Shown here in pieces: positions 12,594 through 23,012 of a DNA stretch of 64,000 bases; positions within the stretch are counted from its first letter, which is position 1; every line of letters begins with the position of its first letter. The notes under the pieces were generated by a model that saw only the letters and a list, made by a program, of their open reading frames with translations, searched no databases and was not told the origin of the DNA. This stretch comes from Cyclotella cryptica (taxonomy: Eukaryota; Bacillariophyta; Thalassiosirophyceae; Thalassiosirales; Thalassiosiraceae), in contig JABMIG010000249.1 in NCBI GenBank assembly GCA_013187285.1, positions 1 to 64,000 of the forward strand, read 5' to 3'. The position numbers were made by a program, and so were the translations under genes.

Positions 12594-13030
12594 GAAGGCA
12601 TAGGAATCATGCGATCAATTGCAAAACAATTGTGACCAAAGGATTCTGACCTTTTTTTATCCGTGACTAAGAGGATATATGTAGAATTAGTGGATTTTTA
12701 GTGAACAAGCGGATAATTAGTACAATTGCAGATTATATGTACAATTGCAAATTATTTGTACTATTGCAAAAAATTTGTACAATTGCATATAATTAGATCC
12801 TGTACTATTCCTACGTGTGAATCTGCTAGATTTCTGGAGGACTGGAGGATTTCTAGCGGATTCGAAGAAAATCTGTACTATTGTAGATAATTTGTACAAT
12901 TGCGGATAATTTGCGCAATCGTGGATTTTTTGCGTGTGTGCAAAGCAGTTGTGCAGGTGTAAAAATACATCATGTGCAAACATATTACTATGAAGATTTC
13001 CCCGCAAAATCAAGGATTTCCTTAGCCTTC
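12594..13030. mobile_element. 437-bp MITE inside the Gyp-A integrase tail
   Basis: The same region of Gyp-B is continuous. The insert has imperfect terminal inverted repeats, GAAGGCATAGGAAT at the left and GAAGGCTAAGGAAAT read inward from the right. It is flanked by AAA (12591-12593 and 13031-13033), or AAAG if the terminal G is counted. Inside, a 19-20-bp TTTGTACAATTGCA motif is repeated about eight times (12718-12795 and 12868-12910). It has no coding capacity. Superfamily is uncertain. Confidence 0.75.
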
Positions 13031-13299
13031 AAAGTGATCCTTGGACCATCACATCAGTTCATACGAATGACACCATAAGGGTTCAACGCAGAACTAAATC
13101 AGAACGATTAAACATCAGGAGAGTTACACCATATTTTGAATAAAATAACCTCTGTACTTTGTCCCCTCTCTCCACATAACACTTATGCTTCGTCACATGC
13201 TACACCATCTTTTTTTCCCTACCAGATGTTACTCTTTCCTCAGAAGGTTTTATATTTTTGTGTGCATTGACACCTTATTGCTCCGTTCGTGGGGGCAAG

Positions 13300-13777
13300 T
13301 GACATGAGCCAAGGATACCTACTGGTAACCCTGACCCAAACAGGCCCCATTTTCAGGCCATAGGCACAAATACTATTCCCACTGAAGAAGGGAAGTATAC
13401 AGCAGTTCAACTCTTGACCTTCTCAGAAAGAATGTATTTGAGGTACATACCTAACAGGTATACACCTCAGAAACAATGAGTTAAGTAAAGCAGTTGGCAA
13501 GGCTCAACTGCTCAACTGAAGAGCCTGAAAGTGTGATACTTTCTCAACTGGCAAATTTGCAGTGTGAGAGCTTCTCTGTAAATATTGGGCACACTAGCCT
13601 CCAATATTCTACTTGTTAATTACATGAGTTACATGGTAAAATCAAGAGGATCACCATTGGGCAATCCTCATTTGTTGATCATTTCAATAGCTTATAAAAA
13701 TAATCTCCAATCAACTGGAATACCTTTTTCTACTCCTTTATCTACAATTACTTTTCGACTACTTCTGGCTTAGGTCA
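13300..13777 (+). repeat. 3' LTR of Gyp-A
   Basis: 478 bp, starting TGACATGAGCC directly after the polypurine tract and ending GGCTTAGGTCA. A TATAAAA box lies at 13693-13699. It pairs with 5432-5906. Confidence 0.92.
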
Positions 13778-13782
13778 AAGCT

Positions 13783-14149
13783 ACCAAGCTTTGCAAAATA
13801 GAATGAAAAGCTAGTTGGCTTGTGAATAGCCAATGCACATCATCTGGTCAGAGGAAAATAGAATTCAGAGCCCGAAAATATGTATTCGGACGTATTTCAT
13901 TTTAAATTAAAGAGCTCGTTAGAGAAAAATCTTGAGCAAAATTCTACTGTCACGTTAAAATAACCTGATATTCATATACCTTGCTACATGTAAATATAAC
14001 ACAAAAATGCCAAGAAATCTTCTGGTGTCATGAATTGTTTTCTCAAGAAGATGAACTCTTCTCCCACTTAGAGAAACATACACATGTGCCATGCACACTA
14101 TTCACAAGCAAAGGTAACAAAAAGCAACTGGAAATCAACCCATGTTGGG
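13783..14149. other. Spacer right of Gyp-A, nothing recognised
   Basis: AT-rich sequence that continues the target-site flank. It may be the displaced left part of the gypsy relic that follows, but I see no coding trace in it. Confidence 0.4.
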
Positions 14150-17100
14150 TTTCAAACCCCTGACACGGTGTTGCTACAGTAACGACGAAAGCAAGAAGGT
14201 CGTTGTTCCAAGCTTCCACCATGTTCCAAAATTAGGAACATCCATATGTTTTCCTTACCCAGGTAGGAAGGTGTCAAACTCTTGGCGCACTCAGGATGGG
14301 TTTTCCTACTCAAAAGGAAGGGTAAAGTCACACGATGTTTTTTATCGCACAAGCAATAAATTCCTGACAAAACATGCTTTCTGAGTACATGTTACCCAGA
14401 GTGACTAAGCCAGCATATGACCTCAGTGCTTGACCAATACAAAGTCTTAGTTATATTTGTTCTAGATTTTTGAACAAATAAGAACAAAATATGTTAAGAT
14501 CAATTTTACCTTGCCAGTGATAATTGAAGTTGAAAAAAACCTGGACACAGCATATCAAGCACCTAGCTAACCACTTAAGTGCATGGCTCTACTTGAGCAA
14601 AAATACTCCTGATCACAGAGCTAACCACTCCTGTGAAATACTCCTTTGGGGGTTGAGTAAAATAGCGGACCTTCCAAGTTGTGTCAAAAGACAAAGTGAC
14701 ACTAGTTTACACTAAAAACTCAAATTCAAACACGTTACTATGTGGTTTCTCATGACAAGAGAAACTGTTTGATGAAGTTTTGGGTGTCTCAGAAAAAAGC
14801 CTGTTTCCCTTGACTTTTCAGAAGAGGTGGGTTTACAGCCTATAAAAACAGAGCACAAGCTGTAAAAAATCAAGGAAAAACAATGAGGAAAATTGACCTT
14901 GGGGACTGGAGGGTTTATTGGACAGCCGTTGTCAGAACTGGCTGTACAAGAACAGAACGCCCAAACAAAGATAAATTCATGTAAATCAAATAGTGATACT
15001 TAGAATAAGTTAAAACGGACAAAAAATAGGAATACTGTCCAAGCTCAAAGAATCCTTACAGTATTGTAGAAGTTGCTATGTTCAACTTTGCCATCACGTA
15101 AGACTTCACGACAAGTCTACAAATCATTACATTGGATACTGACACATCCAGAGCCCGTTTCATGCCTAGAAAAACTGAGAAAGGTTTCACCTACTCAGGA
15201 CTAGATGCAATAATCATCAGTCTTCCATGTGCTTCACAAACACATTCAACGGAATCAATGATGGCCACATGGTTCTGAATAGAACTCATTTGGAGTAAAA
15301 TGATAGTCTCCAAAGGCTAGCGTGGAAGACCACCTTAAACAAGGTTAGGATTGACTTACCAAGCAGCAAGTAACAGGTTGACCAACAAACCACAACACCT
15401 CTGCACAACGACAACAAGGTCTTAACACCAGGCCCAAAGTATTTGCATGGCAACAGCACCATGCTTACAAGCAGTTAAACTCGTTAAACATTTGCCTGTA
15501 CAGAGAGCTCACATATCACTGGGTGGTCCAGTACAAGAGAGAACCTTAGGCAAGACAATATGATTGTCTCACCTCACTCACAACTAGGATTGTAGAGGAG
15601 GTGGTATGATGTCACTAAAAGCCACTAACATGGCCCATAAGACAGAGTATGCAAAAGGGAGACACATATATGTTAGACATTTGTTACGGCAACAAGTCTA
15701 GAGCATCACCAACTCAGGTTGGGATTGCTTGCATTCTAGTACAGCTTGCTGAACATATGGTGCATAAACACAGAATAGAATAACATAAAATCCTTGACCT
15801 TGTCAAACATTATTGGATATTCAAACAAACTGTGTCTTACTAGATAATAGTCTCACTGAGACTCAATAACTAGTACTTGATTATCTTGTGAGAACTTCTG
15901 GTGGTTTACCTTCAGAATTACCTATGAGAGCACATAATATGGTTTCCATAATTGGGGACTCATAGGGTCACCTAAACAACTTGTTCTTTTTACTAAGGAC
16001 AAGGGGATTATCATAGGTAGTGCACATACATGTTGCACAACAAACCATAAAACAAGCCTCAAACTCATATGCGCACAACAATACAAAGGATACGGTTGGT
16101 TCTTGTAAAACCACACCAAAGAAAATTGTGAGTATCCCTTGCTAATAGGGAATGCCATCACACACAAAGGATAAGTCAAACAATGAACATCTCTACTAAG
16201 AGACATACCGCACCATGTTGACATGCAATGCAAACCAAAAGCAGCTATACACAGAAATGTAGTATGGCATAATTAGCTTAGACAAATCCACAGAGAAACA
16301 ACCATTACATTGTCAACATCCAGGAAAATTCACTTCTCCAAGATTTTTGCTGTGAAGTCACGATATGGTCCCAAAAACCATAAAACAATAGTCAAGAACA
16401 ATCTTTCAAAATACAAATAAGGTACATACATGCACATTTAGCTATGTTGCAATGTCATTACCACCAGCAAAAAGAGTTGTACATGTACAGACCTCCCTTG
16501 AGGATCCTTGCTACAAAGTACAAAAGGATGTCATAAGCAATGGCTCTGTACTCTTCATGGTACAAAAAGACATAGATGTTGATGTTTGGACCTTCCAATG
16601 ATTCTAGGCAATACATTAAATATGAATTGACATTGTTCACTTGCCAGTAGTTGACCCTTTGGGCAACTATTCCCATGGATACACAGGGGTGACGGAGCAA
16701 ATAGAAGGACAAATTCTCACATCAAGGATGCATTAAGGAAGTAACAGAATATCTGTACTATTAGCAACTTTGTACCAAGACCTGGTTCAATATCCACATT
16801 GTACACACATTATAACAATTAAGGTGTAGTTTCAACAATACACTATTGGACCATATGTATTTGTATTTCATTTCAATTCCCAGTGTAAGTCAACCAGAGT
16901 CTTCAAAAATTAAAACCCAAAAAGTGAATGATTAACTAGGGGTCTAGATCAACCAAATCATGGAGATGCTTGGCCTGCTGACAAATCATGGTTTTGTCAG
17001 CAGCTTCTCGTGGCACAATGTTTTCCTAAGCAAACACTCAGATGCCATTCGCTCACACATACTATGAAGTGCCTATCGCCTCAATGTAGTGTAGAAATCA

Positions 17101-17954
17101 TAAGATGGAATTGTTGTTCGGCAATCCACTTTTGAACACACATACAAAATCAACAGGAGACACCAGGCAACACCAAACCAACCCTAATTGACCCTCATCA
17201 AAGTTAGGCCACATTGTCTGTAAAAGCATTGCTTAGTATACAAAGGCTTTTACCCCGCACAAATATTCAGTCTGTACAGCTGTGATAATTGGACAATCAC
17301 AAAAATTATACAATAAGACAATCAGGGTTACACGTGGAAGTAAGTCATGTACAAGTGGCTTAGGAGAGTACAAAAACACCAGCTTTATCACAAGCCATCA
17401 CAAATCTCCCTCTCCACAAGAACTTAAACTTCATATAGTAAATACAATTATATGTATGTGAAAACGTCAAGGGCAGCTGGCACATTTTTAACCTCAACCA
17501 GGAAGTTTTTCTGCAAGTCTGGCTCGTAATCGGACTTTTTCCTCACAGAGGTTTTACTTTCCGCAAGCCACACTAATTCTCCAATCGGGGGGGCAAGTGA
17601 CATAGGCCAATTATCTACCCTACAGTAGTACTCTTGGGTAAACTTAAAGATACCCTTAATTTCTCAGGAGATGAGGGATATCTCCCGATAATGGCAAGAA
17701 CCAGGCAAATAGCATAAATAGGGCCACTACCCAGAAATACCATTTGGGACAGAATGCTTTATGCCATCAATTAACAACATAAAGACATACCATATCTGTG
17801 AACGATCCTAGACAGTTTCATTTTGTGCAATGAAGCATATTTGCTTCATTGCTGCTTCTTAGTAGCAGACAACTTAACTCATAAAAATCAGTTCACAACA
17901 ACTTATCTACTGTTTACTACTTAATAACAAATTACATCGTAACAGCTTAGGTCA
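14150..17954 (+). mobile_element. Old Ty3/gypsy relic Gyp-C
   Basis: Faint but collinear similarity to Gyp-A runs through the region. A protease-proximal segment (VSNSWRTQDGFSYSKGR) lies at about 14265-14320. The RT segment GTGGAAGACCACCTTAA lies at about 15323, the RT/RNase H connection GGTGGTCCAGTACAAGAG at about 15522, and TGATGTCACTAAAAGCC at about 15608. The region ends in a polypurine tract (GGGGGGGCAAG) and a 3' LTR at 17598-17954. It is heavily decayed, with many lesions, and far older than Gyp-A and Gyp-B. I found no 5' LTR or gag, so its left end is a guess. Confidence 0.7.
17598..17954 (+). repeat. 3' LTR of relic Gyp-C
   Basis: 357 bp, from TGACATAGGCCAA to CAGCTTAGGTCA. It follows a G-rich polypurine tract and shares both termini with the Gyp-A and Gyp-B LTRs. 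The middle is diverged and shorter. Confidence 0.7.
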
Positions 17955-18149
17955 GTGTGATTTCAATGGTGGTGTATAAGCATGAAAGCAACAGCATATA
18001 GACATCAGCAGCATGATGCAAGTTTTATTATTGTATTGTGGACAAGATGAAGAGGATTTGGTTAAGCTATGCATCAGCCTTGTTTGCCTTGGTTGTGTAG
18101 TGATCTATTTGCCTGGTTGCTGAGTTGATATGTGAGTGTGTCAGTTTTG
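17955..18149. other. Short spacer with repeat fragments
   Basis: The segment AGCATGAAAGCAACAGCATAT at about 17978 recurs with changes at about 32052, so this spacer probably belongs to the same repeat complex as R. Confidence 0.4.
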
Positions 18150-19545
18150 ATACTGAACTGAATTCTGCTTTCATGTGAATGTCAGCTGCATGTATACAGT
18201 TTTATTAGATAGTTCTGCTATCATCATGCAGAGGGTTTAAGCCATGGCAGCAGTCTTCTTTGTTTTGGATTAAATCAGCCTTTTGACATTTGCTTAACGT
18301 TGCTTTCAAGTGTGCTAAGGTTGTGGTGGTGTGACAGCATGGAGGAAGATGCATAATCTGACACCATACATAAGACAACGTTGATTTGGTGAAACTATGA
18401 CATAACTCCATTTTGCATTGGTGAGTCATGGCTCCATTTTTGTGTCTTGAAGTATGATTCATAAGTGAGTCTGATTTGATAGTGAGTTTTGGTCTAGTCT
18501 ACGTGTAAGGTGAACTGTCATTTCATCTTATTATTGTTTTTTCAGAGATATGTAGAGATTTCAGTGGGTGTAGTTCTTTCAGCAGTTTAGCATTAATCAT
18601 GCTGAGTGGTTGTTAGATGCAAGAGTAGATGTATCAGTGTGTGTGGTTGTGTTGCACATTAACAGTTTTGAGGATGTAGTAAACTCATTGCCTCACAATT
18701 GGAGGTTGGTTTCAGGGCCTCTGTTGTGGCAGGACAACTTCTTAGTGCGGTTATTAAGTGTCATAGTGTGTTGGTGTTGTTGAATGCACCAACATATAGA
18801 CAGAAGTATCATGCTACATGTTCTTGCAGGGGGGTCCGATAATGGGTATAAATGAAGGGAAAGGAGGGAATATTTGAAATTTATTCATCAATACTTACCT
18901 GATGTACTGGTTTAAGTGGTACATGATCATAATTTTGTTTTGAACTGTTTGTACTTAAGTAAATGTAAATACATGTACTATTTTTGAGTGAAATACATTG
19001 ATTTATCTGGTGATTCAGGTGACTGACCGGAATTATGATACAAATGATGTCACGACAAGTAATCAGGCAAAATCTACCGAATTGTGTCGTGATTCGGGCG
19101 ATTCACCTGAATTACGATATAATGATGATGTCATGACAATAGATAACTAATCAAGCAAAACCGCAGAACTATATTGTGATTCTGGTCATTCACCAGAATT
19201 TTGACAAGTGAAGACAAACACGTGAAATTAATAAGTCCATTAATTTTGTATTTCAGGCCATTGACTGGAATTACGCCAACGAAACTTATAATTCTGGAAA
19301 TCCATTGGTTTGTCTCGCAAATCAGGTGAGTGGCCGGAATCACGAGATAATGTTTGTGTGAGTCATGTTTCATCAGGAATTTGGGGGAATATTTCCTGTC
19401 AGCCTTGCAATTCTGGTGACTTGAAAAAAATTACGAGAATTGTTTATCAATTCAGGTCCCTAACTGTAATCACAAGAAAATCAATATTATGCTAGACTTT
19501 GTGTCTTATCTCGCAATTCGGGTCAGTGGCCAGGATTACGACCGC
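18150..19545. repeat. Long repeat R, copy 1
   Basis: This is the most complete copy of a repeat of about 1.4 kb. Copy 2 (22137-23012) matches its right part (18664 onward) at about 99%. Copy 3 (23597-24361 continued at 30835-31380) matches over its length with more differences. The segment around 18895-18925 is the uninterrupted counterpart of the Gyp-B insertion site. Short ORFs on the - strand (18205-18462, repeated at 23649-23906) are shared only because the DNA is shared; I would not call them genes. Confidence 0.88.
19012..19541. repeat. Palindromic motif array inside repeat R
   Basis: About eight copies of a ~27-bp motif start near 19012, 19091, 19178, 19250, 19318, 19407, 19448 and 19513. 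Its core is ATTC-n-GGT, five bases, ACC-n-GAAT, an interrupted palindrome; sample cores are TTCAGGTGACTGACCGGAA and TTCTGGTCATTCACCAGAA. The later units are weaker. The array recurs at 22494-23010 and 30940-31350. It could bind a dimeric protein or form hairpins, but no function is shown. Confidence 0.75.
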
Positions 19546-19562
19546 TTAATTGCACATAAATA

Positions 19563-19587
19563 CCGTAATTACTGGTGTATAAGAACC
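19563..19587. repeat. Left terminal inverted repeat of the pogo transposon
   Basis: It begins CCGTAATTACTGGTG directly after the TA target. The match to the right end holds for about 25 bp, through ATAAGAACC. Confidence 0.9.
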
Positions 19588-19713
19588 GCCGGTGTAAAGG
19601 ATCCATGACTGCAAAATGACCCATTTAGACGGACAATTTTCCGTTTTCGGCCAGTTAACACACTCTGTTGACTATAAACCTTGGTCATTTAGATTCTCCT
19701 CATCGGGAGCAAT

Positions 19714-20322
19714 ATGCCCATATGTGTAGGTCCACGTGGGTCCCGTTATTCATCGAGTTACAGTACTATGACTGAAAACTCACCACACATCATGCACACA
19801 ACAACCACACACATCACACATCTCATGCACATAACAATCAACCCAAATTCCACGCCCCGTTTCTTTGCAATCGCCATGATTTCCGTCACCTTCCCTCCCC
19901 CACAGCTTCGTATCATACTTGTGGGTCTCATTGAGTCCAACAACGGACGCAAATGTGATGTGCATCCAGATGGATGTGGTAATTCTCTGGTGCTTGAGAG
20001 GTCAGACAATGGAGTTGGCATGGAGTTGCGGTTGAGGATGAAGGTCGTGGACGAGTTGGCGTGCTACGTCATGAGGAGAGATGGCATGGATGGGTGTAGA
20101 GTTGGGTTTGCGGCAAAAGAGTATGCAGCGGGAGAAAAGGGGGCAAAATTGGATGGAGTTATTGTGAGGATTGTTGATGTCTTTCTACCCGACAACCCGA
20201 ACCGGACAGCGAGACGTCTCTACCATCACAACCGTGGCTACGCAGTCGCTAAGATTGTCTCTGTTCCCTCTGGGAAAAGGAATAATACTGCAATGTTTGG
20301 TTTAATAAATAATAGGAAATAA
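19714..20322 (+). CDS. Unidentified accessory protein of the pogo transposon
   Basis: This open frame of 202 codons is uninterrupted, unlike the neighbouring transposase. The first ~54 codons overlap terminal sequence also kept in the MITE at 52809-53247, so translation may start at the internal ATG at 19876 (residue 55). The rest is compact and protein-like: CDVHPDGCGNSLVLE (81-95), VVDELACYVMRRDG (111-124), CRVGFAAKEYAAG (128-140), LDGVIVRIVDVFLPDNPNR (146-164) and RRLYHHNRGYAVAKIV (167-182). It has no signal peptide, membrane span or known motif. Its stop lies 54 bp from the transposase stop, tail to tail. By position it could help transposition or its control, as second ORFs do in Harbinger elements; this is speculation. 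Confidence 0.55.
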   Translation: MPICVGPRGSRYSSSYSTMTENSPHIMHTTTTHITHLMHITINPNSTPRFFAIAMISVTFPPPQLRIILVGLIESNNGRKCDVHPDGCGNSLVLERSDNGVGMELRLRMKVVDELACYVMRRDGMDGCRVGFAAKEYAAGEKGAKLDGVIVRIVDVFLPDNPNRTARRLYHHNRGYAVAKIVSVPSGKRNNTAMFGLINNRK

Positions 20323-20376
20323 CAACTAATTATTGATTGCAACAAACAGAAATATAATTAATATATTAATTAAAAA

Positions 20377-21607
20377 TTAATCGACAATCCACTGACAGCC
20401 TTCCTTTTTCCACGCGTTTCTAACTGTCTGTTTGCTAATGTTCTTGTAACTGCCAACAATCCATTCAGCCACCTGCCTCCTCATAGGAGTCTTCGCAATC
20501 CCACCATCAACACCGCCCCCATTAATCATCCACTCTTCCCATTGTTCCGTCATTTCTTTCTTGATGGATCGATTAATTCCGACATCGACGGGCTGACACA
20601 AATATGTGCAGCCCACGGGAATGTGCTGGACCTGGATGCGGTTCACAATTGAACCCATCATATGGACGCAATACGCGTCAAGAATGAGAAGGGGCATGAT
20701 GGACGGATCCCTGGAATTCTTCCATGGGATCAGAACCAAATCGATCCACTTGTGCATCATTGGTTCATCCATCCACGCTTTGTCTTGACAAGCGTAGATG
20801 CACTCCTCAGGGTAAGTTTGTACTTCCCTGCTTGCAATGCGGCCATCCGTTTTTCATTTGAAAATAAGAAAAGGCGTTAGCAACTCACCACTGGCTGTCA
20901 CCGTCGCGGCGAGAGTTGCGTGCTTTGTGTCGGACGTGGAGTTCTTACATGAATTGATTTTGTACCCTTTTTCTCGAGAGTACGGCTTGAAGGAAAAGAA
21001 TATGGGATTGGAGTCTGGTCCATATTCAGGACATCAGCAGGATCCATCCCAGACACCTTCTGTCTCATCAAAGTGACAAAATGAGTGGACTCTTCCTCTG
21101 TTTCTCTGTGGTCCTTCTGTGCCACGTGAGTCGAAACACGGTTGGAAAGGCCGCTTTCTTGATAAAGCGGTACACACTTGTGATCTTGGCTTGTGTGCTC
21201 TTGAGTTTAAACTCGCCTGACACTCTTGCTGCTTCTTTTCGCAGAGTGCGCGTGTTGACAGGGAGACCCTGCTGTCTCATCTCAAACACGGATGTCAACA
21301 ACTCGCACTGAAACGGAGTGAGTTGACTGAGACGACCCGGGTGAACCTTGCGAGTCTCTCTGGTAATGCCGGAGGGAACAGAAGCATTAGCGGATATGAG
21401 TCAGTCGGCGTGGGACACAGTCTTCCTCCACCTCTTGTAGTAAAAGTGAGGGAGGTTCAATGCGTTGGATGCAGTGCGAACAGAGTGGCCGTGAAGCATC
21501 ATGTCGTTGATGGAATTCAGCGCTTGGCGCTTGAACTTCATGGAGAAAGACCTCCTTGTTCGCGCCTGCTTGTTAGTAAGAACAGTGGCAATAGCAATGG
21601 AGACCAT
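20377..21607 (-). pseudogene. Pogo/Tigger-like DDE transposase, decayed
   Basis: Reading on the - strand from the ATG at 21605-21607, an N-terminal helix-turn-helix (FKRQALNSINDMMLHGHS) is followed by a CENP-B-type second DNA-binding part (LRKEAARVSGEFKLKST). The catalytic domain has the first Asp in VLNMDQTPIPYSF, the second in LLILDAYCVHMM and the third in QPVDVGINRSIKKEM, a DDD triad typical of pogo/Fot1. Four lesions are visible: a TGA at about 21401, a frame change near 21110-21130, another near 20940, and a TGA near 20855. The protein is therefore not made intact. About 500 bp between the start and the right end would hold its promoter. Confidence 0.9.
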
Positions 21608-22109
21608 TTTAAGTTTTATGAACTAAAATAATTATTGATAATCCATTGTTTAATCAACTTTACAATTAAAGAACAAATCAATTAAGTGGTTATTTTTAAG
21701 TTTAAACATGGTTGCACCATAGAATGAATTGGCGCGCGCCAGCCCAGATGAGCTGAGACAGAAGGAGGAAGTCATGTATATGACTTCCTACTTCTCCTTG
21801 TTTCGATTCGAGAAATGGCTGAGTAAAAAGAGAGACCATTGATGAAGAAAGAGGGCTGCCGCTGCAGTGGAAATTGACATGGCAGGTGATGAGCAGTTGA
21901 CGATGAGAGAGTGATGGCAGAGAGATGGGAGAGTGATGGGTGCAATATTTGGCGGGAATGTGCGTCATACAGTACTTGTACCTTACATAACAAGTAAATA
22001 GGGGACTTTTTTCAGATACATTTATTTATTCATCGCAATAGGGACACTAACTTCATCCGTATTATAAGAACCACTTACTGTATCTTTTGTATATGACCCA
22101 ACATTTTCC

Positions 22110-22134
22110 GGTTCTTATACACCAGTAATTACAG
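22110..22134. repeat. Right terminal inverted repeat of the pogo transposon
   Basis: Read inward on the - strand it begins CTGTAATTACTGGTG, pairing with 19563-19587. TA follows at 22135-22136. Confidence 0.9.
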
Positions 22135-22136
22135 TA

Positions 22137-23012
22137 GTTTTGAGGATGTAGTAAACTCATTGCCTCACAATTGGAGGTTGGTTTCAGGGCCTCTGTTGTG
22201 GCAGGACAACTTCTTAGTGCGGTTATTAAGTGTCATAGTGTGTTGGTGTTGTTGAATGCACCAACATATAGACAGAAGTATCATGCTACATGTTCTTGCA
22301 GGGGGGTCCAATAATGGGTATAAATGAAGGGAAAGGAGGGAATATTTGAAATTTATTCATCAATACTTACCTGATGTACTGGTTTAAGTGGTACATGATC
22401 ATAATTTTGTTTTGAACTGTTTGTACTTAAGTAAAAGTAAATACATGTACTATTTTTGAGTGAAATACATTGATTTATCTGGTGATTCAGGTGACTGACC
22501 GGAATTATGATACAAATGATGTCACGACAAGTAATCAGGCAAAATCTACCGAATTGTGTCGTGATTCGGGTGATTCACCTGAATTACGATATAATGATGA
22601 TGTCATGACAATAGATAACTAATCAAGCAAAACTACAGAACTATATTGTGATTCTGGTCATTCACCAGAATTTTGACAAGTGAAGACAAACACGTGAAAT
22701 TAATAAGTCCATTAATTTTGTATTTCAGGCCATTGACTGGAATTGCATATGAAACTTATAATTCTGGAAATCCATTGATTTGTCTGCAAATCAGGTGAGT
22801 GGCCGGAATCACGAGATAATGTTTGTGTGAGTCATGTTTCATCAGGAATTTGGGGGAATATTTCCTGTCAGCCTTGCAATTCTGGTGACTTGAAAAAAAT
22901 TACGAGAATTGTTTATCAATTCAGGTCCCTAACTGTAATCACAAGAAAATCAATATTATGCTAGACGTTGTGTCTTATCTCGCAATTCGGGTCAGTGGCC
23001 AGGATTACGACC
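22137..23012. repeat. Long repeat R, copy 2 (partial)
   Basis: It matches 18664-19545 at about 99%, with only a few substitutions and small indels. It starts directly at the right target base of the pogo transposon, and its missing first bases lie left of the transposon (19546-19562). It carries its own palindromic array at 22494-23010. R copies 1 and 2 are therefore a recent tandem duplication that the transposon entered. Confidence 0.88.

Larger units (their letters stand above)
7649..13142 (+). mobile_element. pol region of Gyp-A
   Basis: The region holds a retropepsin-like LLDAGSDGDL segment (about 7855-7885), the conserved FDLILGSNTLKELGIVL block (about 8080), the RT catalytic box YLDDLL (about 8940), the RNase H blocks EIYTDSS and VYTDHKNL (about 11030-11240), a zinc-binding HHCC-type segment (about 11690-11780) and the integrase core with IIYDNGSEFKLHF (about 12120). 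It is a fossil, interrupted by two insertions listed separately. Confidence 0.85.
5432..13777 (+). mobile_element. Ty3/gypsy LTR retrotransposon Gyp-A (broken fossil)
   Basis: The element has both LTRs (5432-5906 and 13300-13777) and is flanked by a perfect 5-bp target duplication AAGCT (5427-5431 and 13778-13782). Parts in order: gag (about 5930-7400), aspartic protease (about 7800-8250), reverse transcriptase with a YLDD box (about 8380-9210), RNase H (about 10990-11290) and integrase (about 11500-12590, tail about 13035-13140). A purine-rich GTGGGGGCAAG tract lies directly before the 3' LTR. The LTRs are about 98% alike, so insertion was fairly recent. It is broken, with roughly ten or more lesions, and carries two foreign insertions (9216-10827 and 12594-13030). 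It is the same family as Gyp-B at 24362-30834. Confidence 0.93.
19563..22134. mobile_element. Pogo-type DNA transposon with two convergent ORFs
   Basis: The element is 2572 bp, flanked by TA (19561-19562 and 22135-22136). Its terminal inverted repeats share GTAATTACTGGTGTATAAG and run about 25 bp, differing at one base near the tip. The - strand carries a damaged DDE transposase (20377-21607); the + strand carries an open 202-codon ORF (19714-20322). TA target, short inverted repeats and a CENP-B-like helix-turn-helix before a DDD catalytic domain place it in the pogo group of Tc1/mariner. It sits at the junction of repeat R copies 1 and 2. A deleted derivative lies at 52809-53247. Confidence 0.92.

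Noticed and set aside
18205-18462. 85-codon ORF on the - strand repeated at 23649-23906
   Set aside because: It is shared because the whole R repeat is shared. It has no motif and differs between copies without sign of coding constraint.
19012-19541. Repeat array as a CRISPR-like structure
   Set aside because: The units are variable and irregularly spaced, there are no cas genes, and the DNA is eukaryotic.
18661-23012. R copies 1 and 2 as LTRs flanking an element that contains the pogo transposon
   Set aside because: The piece between them is fully explained by a TA-flanked pogo element, and R has no TG..CA ends, polypurine tract or target duplication.
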